Positions 36,078-47,200 of a stretch of DNA of 64,000 bases are shown in pieces (the first letter of the stretch is position 1; every line of letters begins with the position of its first letter). Position numbers and translations under genes: made by a program. This DNA comes from Fallopia convolvulus (taxonomy: Eukaryota; Streptophyta; Magnoliopsida; Caryophyllales; Polygonaceae). The notes beneath the pieces were generated by a model. It did not search any database and was not told the DNA's origin. It saw only the letters and a program-made list of their open reading frames with translations. The stretch covers positions 5,275,001-5,339,000 of the forward strand of contig OZ024721.1 of NCBI GenBank assembly GCA_964016875.1, given 5' to 3'.

Positions 36078-36546
36078 GCTGAGTCGTGGCTTCTTTATCA
36101 ATTGAGGGGCTCTTCTCTTTAGTCTGGACACGCTCCGGTAGTGTCTTCCCGCTCCTAAGGTGCACCGCTGCTATTTGTCCTTTCGGGTTCTCCTGGGGTC
36201 GGCCCGGGAGTTGCCCTTGTGGTCTTGGAATCTGTGCAGCGAGGTTCCCTAGTTGGGAGTCGACATTCTTCTTCCACACATCGAACTCTCCCCATCTTTT
36301 TAGTTGGTTATTTAGGTTGGCTTGAACTCCGTTAATGCCTTCCTGTAACCCTTGTACCCATGATGGTGGCTCTTGATAGTCTAGAGGTCGATACGGTGCA
36401 TGTCGTCTATCCGGTGGAGGCGCTGCATAGTTTGAATTCTGGTTTTGGTTGCCCCACGTTGGATAATTGTTTGACGTGTCAAAATTACTAGGATGGTTCC
36501 TGTATGGGCCTCTCATATAGTTCACTTCAGCATATGTCTCAGCGGC

Positions 36547-37732
36547 TGATACGTTGGTTTTAGTACAACGTAATTATGTATTTTTATTAGGATTTCTGAG
36601 TGTTTTAGGCTAGATTAGGGTGTTTAATTGTAATATCAGAAAAGCCTAAAGATGAAGACTTTGAAGATAGAAGTCCTAAGTTTGAGCTGAAGACCCGCTT
36701 TACAGCGGTTGCAAGGAAAAAAAGATTGAAGATTCGAAGAAAGCAGGACCCGCGCCCTCGGGTATGGAGCCGAGACCGCGGGAGATTGACGCGATCGCGG
36801 GTTGACTGACGCGATCGCGGTGGAGATGAATCCGCGGAGGAGCTGAGTCAAGGAAGGACCCGCGCTCGCGGGTGGCTGTGTCCGCGCCGATTTCGTTTCG
36901 TTTTATTTTATCTTTTTATTATATTATTATATCTAGTTTTATTTCGGATATTTTCTAGTATTTAAGCCTAGTTTTGTACTCAGTTTGGGATACTTCTATC
37001 TAGATTTTATTTCAGTTTAACCTAGTTTTATTTCTGTTATTATGGAGAACTAATCTTCCTTGGAGTTTGTTTGATCAAGGAAGCCTTTTTATTGATTTCG
37101 TGAGATTTTGGTAACTTTTCTATCCTTTGGTTAATATCAAAACTCTTGTTTTTAATTCTATGATCTATGTTTGATTTTATGAGCCTGATCAACTTGTTTG
37201 ATTGACTTAGATCTACTGTTTAGATTAGGTGTGATTGTTGTCTGTGCAATCTTATTTATCCTTGAAACAACTCTTTTCCAGGACCGTGGACTGGAATTGA
37301 GAAAGAGTGTTTGATGATTATTTTATGCATGAGACTCGTAGCTTGATTGCATGTATTGATTTCCTTTTATCCTTAATACTTTGCATGATTTGAATTAAGC
37401 GTCCTTGTTCATATCATAATTTTGCTTGGACCGTGGACAAGCGGAAATCTTTTATAAGGATTGAAATTAACCTAGTAAATATAGAAAAGTGGATGAATCA
37501 ATGATCGAATGATTAAAAAGGTGGATTGATTGAATGAATACTGCTTTCCTTTAATTGAATTGAAACCTAATTCTGTTTGCTTGCTTAAACCCCAAAACCC
37601 TTGCTTTTGTTCTTTGCTGATTGTTTAGAATACCAATTCTCTTGGGTTCGATCCCTTACTTGCATGCTATACATGTTTTGTAATTTAGGGTAATTTATTT
37701 TTGATCTCGGCACAATGACTTTAGTCGAGTCA
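36547..37732 (+). mobile_element. Solo LTR of a second gypsy-like family inserted in Athila gag
   Basis: Ends are TGATACG...GAGTCA, flanked by the duplication GCGGC (36,542-36,546 and 37,733-37,737). Removing it restores the gag frame. No partner LTR or interior is present, so it is a solo LTR of 1,186 bp formed by LTR-LTR recombination. Its upstream third carries a phased array of CG-rich palindromes, followed by a TATTTAAG promoter-like element near 36,959. Confidence 0.92.
36751..36890. repeat. Phased CGCGATCGCG palindrome array in the solo LTR
   Basis: Units start at 36,751 (CGCGCCCTCG), 36,771 (CGAGACCGCG), 36,790 and 36,810 (both CGCGATCGCG), with further CG-rich copies near 36,831, 36,861 and 36,881. 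Most are 19-21 bp apart. This is the only strongly CG-rich patch in the LTR. Confidence 0.85.
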
Positions 37733-38903
37733 GCGGCTCTTACCTTCTCTATGTTAGTGCAAGCATAAGTAATATGGGTAGAAGAGCCACATTCTTGACA
37801 AGATTGACATGATTTCAGAAAGCTTACCTGCTTCTTCAGGCGGTTGACCTCGTCTTGCAGAAATTGATTTTTGACATCGAGGTCAACATCTTCCTTGTTA
37901 GGCACGTAGAGACGCCTCTGGGGATGGGGTGATTGTTGGGTACCTACATAGCATCGTAGTAGAAAGCTTGTCCAACAATTCTCATGCAGCTGTGGGATCC
38001 ATCTCTATAAAACCGCATGTTGTATGCGTGTTGATGCGGTTCTTCGTCTCTACATTAATACCTTGGAAAAAGATTTCTTGAAGAACATATAAAGGTTGCC
38101 CGTGAGTGGGGCATTGTCTAAGCATTTCCTTAAATCTTTCCCAAGTTTCTACAAAGGTCTCATTAGGCAGCTGGTGATAGGAGGTGATGCGTTTTCTCAA
38201 CTCTGTTGTCTTGGCAGGAGGGAAAAACTTTATAAGAAATTGATCATACAAAGCCTTCCAAGTCCTGATAGACTTAGGAGGTAAGCTCTCCAACCAGCTC
38301 AAGGCCTTTCCAGTAAGAGACCACCTAAAAGCTTTTAACAGAACATATTCAAGTGAGACACCTTCAGCAGCTATAGTGTCACATAAATCAAGAAAGTTTC
38401 TAATATGTTCCATAGGGCACTCAGTAGGTTTCCCTTCAAACTGAGCCCTTTTGTTCAAGGATATAAATTGAGACTTAATCTCAAAAGTCTTCTCTATCTC
38501 CGGAAGCACAATTGGAGACTCTGGAACCCTCAGTTCTGGATGCATATATTGATTGGCATTCCTCGAATAGGCATTCAACTCTTCTTGTAAACGAGCACTG
38601 TTGACTCGTTGACGTTCAGCCTCGGCAGCAGCGGCGTCTCGATCAACTTGTAACGCCTCCATCTGCCTCTGGAGTTCTGCCATCTGTTGAGCCATCTCTT
38701 CAGGGGTAGCCATGGCTCGCGTTTCTCTTCGTCTACGGTGCAAGGTGCGCTCAGGTTCAGATTAATAACCGGTGTTGTCAAATTCGAGCCTGCGACGTCC
38801 TACTGACATATGCTGAGAAAATAGACACAGAAAACAAAATTAAAAACAAAAACGGGGCTGGGCTATTCCCAGACCCATAGATAAACAAACGAACACTGTT
38901 GCG

Positions 38904-38921
38904 TCCCCGACAACGGCGCCA
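38904..38921 (-). promoter_or_regulatory. Primer binding site, tRNA-Asp type
   Basis: The minus strand reads TGGCGCCGTTGTCGGGGA three bases inside the LTR. This is the form typical of Athila and related plant gypsy elements, complementary to the 3' end of tRNA-Asp. It fixes the element's orientation and its 5' LTR boundary. Confidence 0.9.
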
Positions 38922-38924
38922 ATT

Positions 38925-40393
38925 TGTTGATAGGGATATTTAACTTGATAACAAATAAATTTATAGTCAAGACCCGCTGAGTATAGCGAAGTCAGGATCG
39001 TTCCACAGGAAGCACGGTTGTTTGTTTATCAACTAACAAAAATAAGAAAAACATCAAAAACAAGATGAAACACACACGACCAACCTCGTTAACGACCTTG
39101 TCAGGGTCGTTTAACGAACCTAGATAACCTACAAACACAAAATAACGAACTATCTAAAACGCAGGTTCGGTACCGAGGCAAAGGAACTCGATAACGAATA
39201 TAACGAATGATAACTCTTATAAAATAAAAGACCTAGGACAAGGGTTACCACAACATAGCCATGCATATAAACTCATAAGAAGATAAAGATCATGCCTTTA
39301 AAAAGATAAATTCATCAACTTTCCCTGATTAACAAGCAAACCGATCAATTCTCATAAATCAATTCACTCAATCACTTGTTTTGGATCCAAAGCTCGAAAC
39401 TTTCGTAATTGAACAATATCAACCTTCAAATTAACAACTTTTTCTTTCGATCAAATTGAGAACTCAAATTACCTCGACTATCGTCTTAGCATAAACACAA
39501 CAAGCAATTCCAAATAGATAAAAGGCATTCAAAACATCAACTCACTCATCAAACATGCATAACTATGTCGGGTTTCAACCCCGATCCTAGATAAGAAAAC
39601 TACTCACTACTCATAATAAAACAAACAACTCCAATAAGAAGAAACATTGAAAACAAAAACCAAACTTACTTAAAATTAATATCGTCTTACAATAGCTCGA
39701 AGAAACCGAAAACACAGAACAACACCGACAAGAAATTCCGACTAACGACCCTAGCTCTTCTCTCGAACGAACCTGGCTCGTCTATCTTCTCCTCGTCTTC
39801 TCGTCCCTTAGAATCTCGGCTCTCAAAAACAATATCGTCCTCTCCTTCTAGGCTTAGAATAGGGGTATTTATACTAAGAAACTATCTATTAAAAAGCCTA
39901 AAAGATAAAAACTAACTCTACTAAAGATAACAAGATATAAGATATAAGATATAACAACCCTAAAATCAGTTAAAACCCTACCGACACAGAGCCATTATTA
40001 AGGACCCCGCACAAGGTCGGTAGAAATCACAAAATCCCCTCTAAAAATTCTATCTCTAAGCCTCGTTAACGACCCTTACAGCTTCGTTAACGAGCCTGGG
40101 TTTTGGCTTTTCTTCTACTTCTCTTTAACTGAAAACTTGAACTTCACTTCACTCTCATGCAATCTTCCTCATCTTCATGTCTTTATCCTCCACCACAACG
40201 CTCCGATTCAGCTCAAAAAGCGCTCTTTCCTGCTCAAAACCAACAAAAAGACACAAAACGGAGTAGCTTCCATACTTCTCACAAAATATGCAAAATCATC
40301 CTAAAACACACAAAACTAACTCTAAAAACCACTAAAACTAAACTAAACAAACTAAGAAACATACTAAAAACTATACTAAAAACATGAACATCA
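38925..40393 (-). repeat. Athila 5' LTR, complete (1,469 bp)
   Basis: On the minus strand it starts TGATGTTCATG and ends TATCAACA. It borders the CGAGC duplication on the outside and the PBS on the inside. A TATAAAT promoter-like element is at 39,867-39,873 (minus strand). Paired palindromes are at 39,086/39,107 and 40,063/40,084. A plus-strand solo copy of the same LTR family is at 57,605-59,096. Confidence 0.94.
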
Positions 40394-40398
40394 CGAGC

Positions 40399-42964
40399 AA
40401 AACTAATGATAAAGGGTATTATTGGTCTCAAAATGGGTGCATTATTATGAGCTATTCCGAGAAGTGGCATGTTGTTAAGTTTTGTACGCGATGTAAACCC
40501 TGTGTCACATAATGGTTATCGCCCCCTAAAAAATGTGCGTAAAAATAAATTCCTCAACAATATGGTCTATTTTCTATAGCATTACTATGGTTCGAGAGAA
40601 ATTAAGAGTACTTACTCTCGTCTTCGACTTCTTTTTTGGGCATGAGTCACGAGCTAGTTTTCCTCCCGTCACCGGCATTCTCCGGCGATGGCTCTTCTGA
40701 TTTCGGCTACGTGGCCCTTTGGGCGTCTATTGATTATAGTGGTGTTGTTCATGCTACGTGGACTTTTTTCTGTTCACATGGTTTCATCGATGTTTGATTT
40801 TTGGTCTTGGGCCTTGGACCACTATCTTTATGGTTTTTTTGTTGTTGTAATCTCGTTGACCCTTTTGGCTTGTTGGCCACTTGTTGGTTTTTTAGTGGCA
40901 GGTTTGATCGAGGAATGTTGGTGATTTGTGAAAACTCATCAATCCATTATGTGAATGTTGTAAATGATAAGTGTGAGAATTACTAAGGGTATCACTTGGG
41001 ATTAGGGTGTGCGGGAGGCACGACCTATGTGATCGTCCCTAAATATTTCTAAGGATTTAAAGGAAGAAAGAAATCATGGATGAGGTAAGGCGCGCCCGTG
41101 CCAAGTATCGAAGTCGACAGCGCTCGACGTTGGTGAGTCATGGCATCAAGGACTAGACTCGCCACTGCTCGACATTGGTGCACGAGACTCGACCTTGGCA
41201 TGTGCGAGGCATCACGAGGCCTCATCATTGAAGGCAAGATGCCCATTGTGCGCCCGACGATCGCCATCAGTGCTAGCGTGGCGCGCATTGGCGTTCCTTG
41301 GCTTGGGCGCGCCTTGGTGCTAGTGAGGCCTTGCTGGGGTTTTATCCATTTCTAGCGATTTGGTCCACGTTATTATGATTTCGAAAGAAATATATGAAGC
41401 TCTAAGACTATGTTAAAAATTTGAGAGCTGGTCAAAGCTTGGAACACCAAATTGAGCTAGCTCAACTTTGAGTTGTTTTCGCATTCTAGCTCCTTTTGAG
41501 TTGAAGCTTAGTGATTTTGGATGTATAGTATCTTCGCCAAGCTTCATGAGAGTGTTTGACACATCTTGGGTTTTTGGAGTCAAGCTAGCTCCGCCAAGCT
41601 AGCTTAGCCGGTTTTTTTGGCCTTGTCTGGGCCCACTGGTGTGTGTCATCAAAAGGGGCGGTCACAAGGCAATTTTGGTGGTTATCTAACACCTCTCTTG
41701 CAAGAAAAATATGTGGCTATTATAGGTTCTCAACCGCCATAACCGCATATAACCACTCCATAACTTCCCTAAACTAACTAAAAACCGCCATTAATTTTGC
41801 CTATAAAAGGATAGGGTGTCTCACCCTTTGTTGGGGTGAAACTGAGAGATTCAATTGCTAATTTGAGAGATCAAAATAAAAAGAAAACACTTATAGTCGA
41901 ACCAAGTATGTGTATGCATATGATGATATCGATTACAGTTTCATCATGAAAGGAGCATTTTATATCACAACTTTGTTGTAGTTCAACCCTTGGCATAAAT
42001 AGGGTCAATAAATGTTGAAGGAAAACTCAATTTATTTGAGTGACTCGTTACCATTATCCGAGGACATTAAATTCATTCGGTGGTGATTGTCTTTTAGGCC
42101 TACACCTATACAAGATTACCCTTCGGGGTCTACTCACGAGGTTACTCCTTATAAAGGTCTACTCAATGTGTTTCGATTATCCTTTAAAGGATCTACAGGA
42201 ACCGAATTTCCCTTCAACCTTTATATGATATTTCAACTTGAAATCAACAATGTATGGAAGCTTTTTGAAAAAATCAAGGGTCTTCGATACTTTTTAGCGA
42301 ATTAGCGTTGAAAGACTACTTTTTAAAAACTTTTCTTATAGATATAAGGTCTGTTCTACAACTGAGTATAGTTGAGTTGATGTTATTGATGTTGAAACTA
42401 GCTAATGCTAATATTGCTTTTGAAATTAGTAGTTGAAATTAGATACTCATTTCCACATAAGTTATAAGGTGTTCAATAACCAGTAGTTGATGAAAATTGA
42501 ATTTAATGTAAAATGACAAATTTTAACACATATAGACACATTAAAGTTTCCACCCTTGGTTTAATTTTAGCCCAAATATCGACCACCATAAACAATAAGC
42601 CCATTTCAACTACAAATGCCGAACATTCATAAACGTTCTTATCTAATTTTCGTAATCGACTATAAACTCATTTCAACGCTGTTTCAACACTACCGAGTAC
42701 CGAGCAAACCATTAAATTAATTTCAGCCGCTCATTTTACTGCTACCAGCCTACCACACTACTAATGTGTCAATCGCGGTTTGCTATCATATCGCATAGTA
42801 TGCCACTCACAGACACACACTATATAAATGTTTAATGAATTAGATGGAAAATTTTTCTATATTATTAAGTCATAAACCTGAATTGTCAGGTCTGTTATTA
42901 TTCTCATTGACTTTAATAGTAAGATTAGCAGTAACCTGAAATTTACTAGAGAATTATATTATAG
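40399..42964. other. Intergenic DNA right of Athila, with an LTR-like segment
   Basis: I support no gene here. A GC-richer patch at 41,080-41,340 repeats the word CTCGAC-TTGG (41,123, 41,168, 41,188). A TATAAAAGG at about 41,801 lies downstream. This looks like the promoter side of a degraded LTR, but I could not find its ends or a target duplication. Confidence 0.5.
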
Positions 42965-43150
42965 AGGTGGGTTCGGTTCTCCGATTCGAATGTTGAACAA
43001 GAAATTTTTAGTTAATTACAAGAAATTTTTAGTTAATTAGATTCTTAATTAACTAAAAATTTCTTGTTCAATATTTTTTTTTTTGGTAGAAGGAGAGGCG
43101 GTACTCTCCATTTCTTGTTCAACATTCGAACCGAATAACCGAACCCACCT
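42965..43150. repeat. Foldback (inverted) repeat
   Basis: The left arm AGGTGGGTTCGGTTCTCCG.. through GTTGAACAAGAAAT is mirrored by ATTTCTTGTTCAACATTCG.. to CCGAACCCACCT. A second inner inverted pair (TTTTTAGTTAATTA with TTAATTAACTAAAAA) gives a long hairpin. It resembles a small MITE or foldback element. Confidence 0.75.
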
Positions 43151-43975
43151 TTATGTTCCTGTTTAGTTTAGGGGCCATTACTATGTAATTTTGTACGTAG
43201 GTAATTAAGACAGGTATATTAATTAGGGGTCTAACTAAAAATTTCTTGTTCAACATTCCATATGTAGTAGCAAGAGAACCCAAACAGGATACAACATAAT
43301 CATGTAAACGCCACATAATATTTTTTCGATAAAAAAAGATCTAAAAAGGACAAGCAAATAAGCAATCAATTAAAATCAAAGGCAAAAGATTACAATTCCC
43401 ACGATGTTTTGCTCCCCACGGAAAAGAGGATCGAAACCTTTATCTCCCCGCTCTGTATTAAATCTATCTATTTTTGGTTTATAAAGTAGCCAAATAACTT
43501 CCATAGTAAACAATAGCTACATATGTACACAATTAACCTACAGAATCATGCATGGGTCATTTTTTGGTTTATAAAGGGGAGAGTTTGTAAATGAATTTTG
43601 TGCCTTAAATAGTTAAAGTTGAAAATAACGTAATAAATATTAGTGAGAATAATTAAAGGCTTTAATTAATAAGCCTTCACCATAAGTACTACTTGGACTC
43701 GCCCCTTTTTTTTCTCTATATAAATTTGTCTTTGTTAATAAGAAAGGTAGATCATGATTTTTCTACATTTGGTTCTTGGGTATTCTTTTCTTTTCCCTAG
43801 AAACCTACACCTAGTTTGTTCTTGGCAATTTATGCAGAAACTGTTCAACTTTCGTTGTTTCGTGATGGAAGGCATCTTCACCTTGCGATGTGCCCCTAAC
43901 CATGTCCAATTCGGGCCATCATGGTGACTATAAGTTACCATTAAACCTAAGGCGATTCTTGGCAGGTGGTCGGTC
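43151..43975. other. Intergenic DNA left of the small copia element
   Basis: AT-rich sequence without a supported gene. Its right end (GGTCGGTCACCAT) continues into 48,682 onwards once the copia insertion is removed. Confidence 0.6.
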
Positions 43976-43980
43976 ACCAT

Positions 43981-44142
43981 TGTAGAGCATAGTTGTTGTT
44001 AGTTACAATGTGCTTAAGTGTAAACAAGTCGACTATAAATAGTCTGACGCTGCTGTAACAGAAACTAAGTTATGAGAATGAATGAACTTCATTTTCTTCC
44101 CAAATTCTCTCTCTCTGTTTTAGCAAACTTTGCTCTCTAACA
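43981..44142 (+). repeat. 5' LTR of copia 3
   Basis: TGTAGAGCATAG...GCTCTCTAACA, followed directly by the PBS. A TATA-like ACTATAAATAGT is at about 44,030-44,041. Confidence 0.95.
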
Positions 44143-44152
44143 TGGTATCAGA
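44143..44152 (+). promoter_or_regulatory. Primer binding site of copia 3
   Basis: TGGTATCAGA, complementary to the initiator tRNA-Met 3' end, begins immediately after the 5' LTR. Confidence 0.9.
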
Positions 44153-44206
44153 CTAAAATTCGATCCGTTTTCCGCAATCTTTCTTCTCCTTCCTTCTCTT
44201 TGATCC

Positions 44207-47200
44207 ATGGCAGTTTTCAATCAAGACTTTCCACCTCTTAATCGTTCTCCCACAGCACGAGATTCTGCAAATCGAGATCGAAGTTCCGAGAATCCATGGG
44301 GCAGTATTTCTTCGCGTGATTCTCTTGTGTCCATGGACGAGCTTTACTTACATCATAACGATCATCCAAACTATATTTTGTCTACAAATCTATTGGATGA
44401 TCGTAATTATGCCTCCTGGCGCAGATCAGTTGAAGTTTCGCTCCTCGCCAAGAACAAGCTAGGGTTTCTCACCGGCGCGTGTGTCCGACCTACTGATAAT
44501 GCTTCGCAACAGGCTCTTTGGGATCGTTGCGATAACATGGTGTTTTCTTGGATTCTTCACTCTGTTAACAAGGATATTGCTGAATCGGTGCTCTATTGTA
44601 GATCGGCACGCCACGTATGGCTTGAACTTGAATCACGCTTCAGCAAAGTTGATCGCACCAATTTGTATCAACTTAAGCGTGATCTTGCATCCTTACAACA
44701 AGGTAATCTCAGTATTACTTCTTACTTCACCAAATGCAAGTGTCTATGGGACGAATACTCTCTTATTCAGGAATCCAAGATTTGTTCATGTGGATCTAAC
44801 TCTGTCGCTCGAGATATTCTTGAAGATTAGAAAATTATTCAGTTCTTAATGGGACTTGGAGATTCGTTTTCTGCTGTTCGTGCTAATCTCCTCATGATGC
44901 ATCCTCCGCCTTCTCTTAGTTCTATATACAAGATTGTGCTTCAAGAAGAGTCGCAAAAGGCTATTCGAGTTAGCTCTTCACTAGTTGATCTTGAAAACTC
45001 TGCTTTGGCAGCCAATCGTGTCGGTGAATCCAGTTCCAAAACTTTTGGAAAAAATCGGTTTTATTGTGACCATTGCAAACGCACAACTCATACCAAGGAT
45101 CGATGTTGGAAGCTGACCGGATATCCTCCAAATCATCCTCAATACAAGAAATCTGATAAAGCTGCTCATAATGCCAATATTGATAAGCAAGATTCTAGCT
45201 CTCCTTCTATAATTGTAGATCAATACAAACAATTATTGTCTTTGCTCAGCAAACAGTCTGTTTCATCTGATTCATCCGAGTCTCATGCTTGTCTAGCAGG
45301 TAAAACTCCTGTATCTTGTTTTCAATCTTCGACTATTTCATTGTCCTGGATATTAGACAGCGAAGCAACTGATCATATGGCTTCTAGTCCTGATTTAATA
45401 TCCAATATAAAATCAGTCTCTATGCCTATGTCTATTACTATGCCTAATGGTCACAAAGCTTCAATCACTAGTATTGGAGATGCTGAGCTTTCTGAAGATA
45501 TTTCTCTTAATAATGTGCTTCTTGTACCTGATTTCTGCTTCAACTTGTTATCCATTAGCAAACTAGTTCAACAAATTGGTGCTAATGTTGTCTTCACACC
45601 TACTCATTGCTATCTTCAGGGCCCCTCGATGAAGCCACTTTTGCTTGGTAAAGAAGAAAAAGGACTTTATATCTCTATGCCCAAATCTGATCAGGTTTCT
45701 ACTGCTTTAACCTCTGTTGCTTTTCATAATAGTCTTGATTTGTGGCATTACAAACTTGGACATCCTTCCTATATCAGTTAGCCTGCTTGCCCTTTCTTAA
45801 AAATGTTGCTAGATCCCACAAAATTTGCACCATATGTCCTAGAGCAAAACAGCACAGGAAAACCTTTCACACTTCTAAAAGCATTTCTGTTGCAGCCTTT
45901 GATTTAGTCCATGTTGACACATGGGGGCCATATCGACATCCTACTCACAATGGGTTTAGGTATTTCCTTACCTTAGTAGATGATCATACCCGGTGCACTT
46001 GGGCTTTTCTTATGGCCTATAAAAGTAATGCCTTATCCATTTTGCAATCATTTGTTGCCTTTGTGAAAACTCATTTTAATGCATCCATCAAAGCCTTTAG
46101 AACTGATAATGCTCCAGAATTCTCTAAACCAGCAGCTGTTACATTCTATTCTACTCATGGCATTCAGCATCAGACCTCTTGTGTTGGATCTCCACAACAA
46201 AATGGTGTTGTGGAGAGAAAACACAAACATCTTCTTGAGGTGACCAGATCATTAAAGTTTCAGTCCAATGTTCCACATAAATTCTGGGGTTTTTGCTTAT
46301 TAACAACCACTTTTCTCATCAATCGAACCCCATTACCCTCTCTTCATAATAAATCTCCCTTTGAACTACTTTTCCACAAAATTCCTGATTATACCTTTCT
46401 TAAGGCTTTTGGTTGCTTAGCCTTTACTACAACTCTTAAACGAGGAAGGGATAAGTTCTCTAGTAGAGCCTCTCCTTGTGTATTTCTAGCTGGGATATTC
46501 AAATGGTAAAAAGGCTTATACTCTTTTAGACCTAGCTACAAACAATATTTTTCATTCTCGAGATGTATCATTCCATGAGCACCACTATCCTTTCCATTAC
46601 ATCTCTTCTCTTAGTCCTAATTCTGTTTTACCTTCCTTAGCCACAAACTATCCTGATCATATTTTCTTACCTTCTCAAACCGAGTTACCTGCTTCTTCTT
46701 CCAATCACAATAACTCTTCTTCCATTCCCTCTCCTTCACAATCCAGTACCTCTCCTTCCAATTCCATTAACTCTTCTTCCACTGATTCTTCTTCCAGTGA
46801 GTCTTCTTCTCCTTTATTACAGCCTGTTATTCCTAGAAGATCTAATCGAGAGCATCATCAACCTTCATATCTTAAGGACTATGTTTGTTCCTCTTCTCAA
46901 TACCAAGCCAATATGGTATCTTTACCATCTTCTCAAAATGCTTTTTTGTCTACCATTTCTTCCTACACTGAGCCTTCTAGTTACAACGATGCTTCTCAAG
47001 ATCCTAGGTGGGTATTGGCTATAGATAAAGAACTTGAGGCTTTAAAGAACAATGATACTTGGGAACTTGTTCCTTTACCAAAAGGGAAGAAGGTTGTAGG
47101 GTGTAAGTGGGTCTTTAGAGTCAAACTAAAAGCAGATGGCTCCTTAGAAAGATTTAAAGCACGGCTGGTAGCTAATGGTTTTACTCAGCAAGAGGGTATT

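Larger units (their letters stand above)
34903..38743 (-). pseudogene. Athila gag-protease region, broken, with a solo LTR inserted
   Basis: The first open block (38,743-37,982) has the gag capsid-like domain (EGKPTECPMEHIRNFLDLC, then the W-R...GKALSWLESLP region). A TGA follows where tryptophan is expected, then a frameshift before the next block (37,905 leftward), which has a zinc-knuckle-like CQECGSSTHITYAC. A solo LTR (36,547-37,732) splits the frame; gag sense resumes at 36,525. That last block contains the aspartic protease (ALCDLGASASLLPLSIW, then IILGRPFLATTGAIIDV) and ends by frameshift near 34,945. The stretch between gag and protease has heptad-spaced VTDP/VNDP/GNDP peptides encoded by in-frame palindrome arrays. 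In an intact relative this would be the structural and maturation part of the polyprotein. Confidence 0.88.
17528..40393 (-). mobile_element. Athila-type Ty3/gypsy retrotransposon, degenerate, with nested insertions
   Basis: The minus-strand order is 5' LTR (right), PBS, gag-protease, RT-RNase H-integrase, spacer, 3' ORF, spacer, 3' LTR (left). Both outer ends carry the same 5-bp target duplication CGAGC (17,523-17,527 and 40,394-40,398), which shows a single original insertion. The lineage is assigned from the tRNA-Asp-type PBS, the FMDD reverse transcriptase motif and the ORF downstream of pol. Frameshifts, stops and insertions break every coding region, so the element cannot be autonomous. 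By eye the two LTRs differ by a few percent. It carries numerous TCGTTAACGA palindromes in 20-22 bp phase. Confidence 0.93.

Noticed and set aside
17690..40093. Regularly spaced short repeats could be read as a CRISPR array
   Set aside because: The spacing is between palindromes of 10-14 bp with 6-10 bp between them, the genome is a plant, and units lie inside retrotransposon genes. There are no unique 25-40 bp spacers.
40688..40924. Hydrophobic 78-residue ORF
   Set aside because: The leucine/phenylalanine-rich product looks like a membrane peptide but comes from T-rich sequence with no gene context.
41049..41355. Short ORFs on both strands in the GC-rich patch
   Set aside because: No motifs; better explained as LTR-like promoter sequence with repeated words.
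40956..42249. Possible LTR with ends TGTTG...CAACA
   Set aside because: The ends look plausible, but the flanking five bases (GTGAA and ATGTA) do not match as a target duplication, so I did not call the boundaries.
43735..43980. Minus-strand ORF left of copia 3 as a disrupted host gene
   Set aside because: No recognisable domain, and joining across the ACCAT duplication does not give an obvious continuation.
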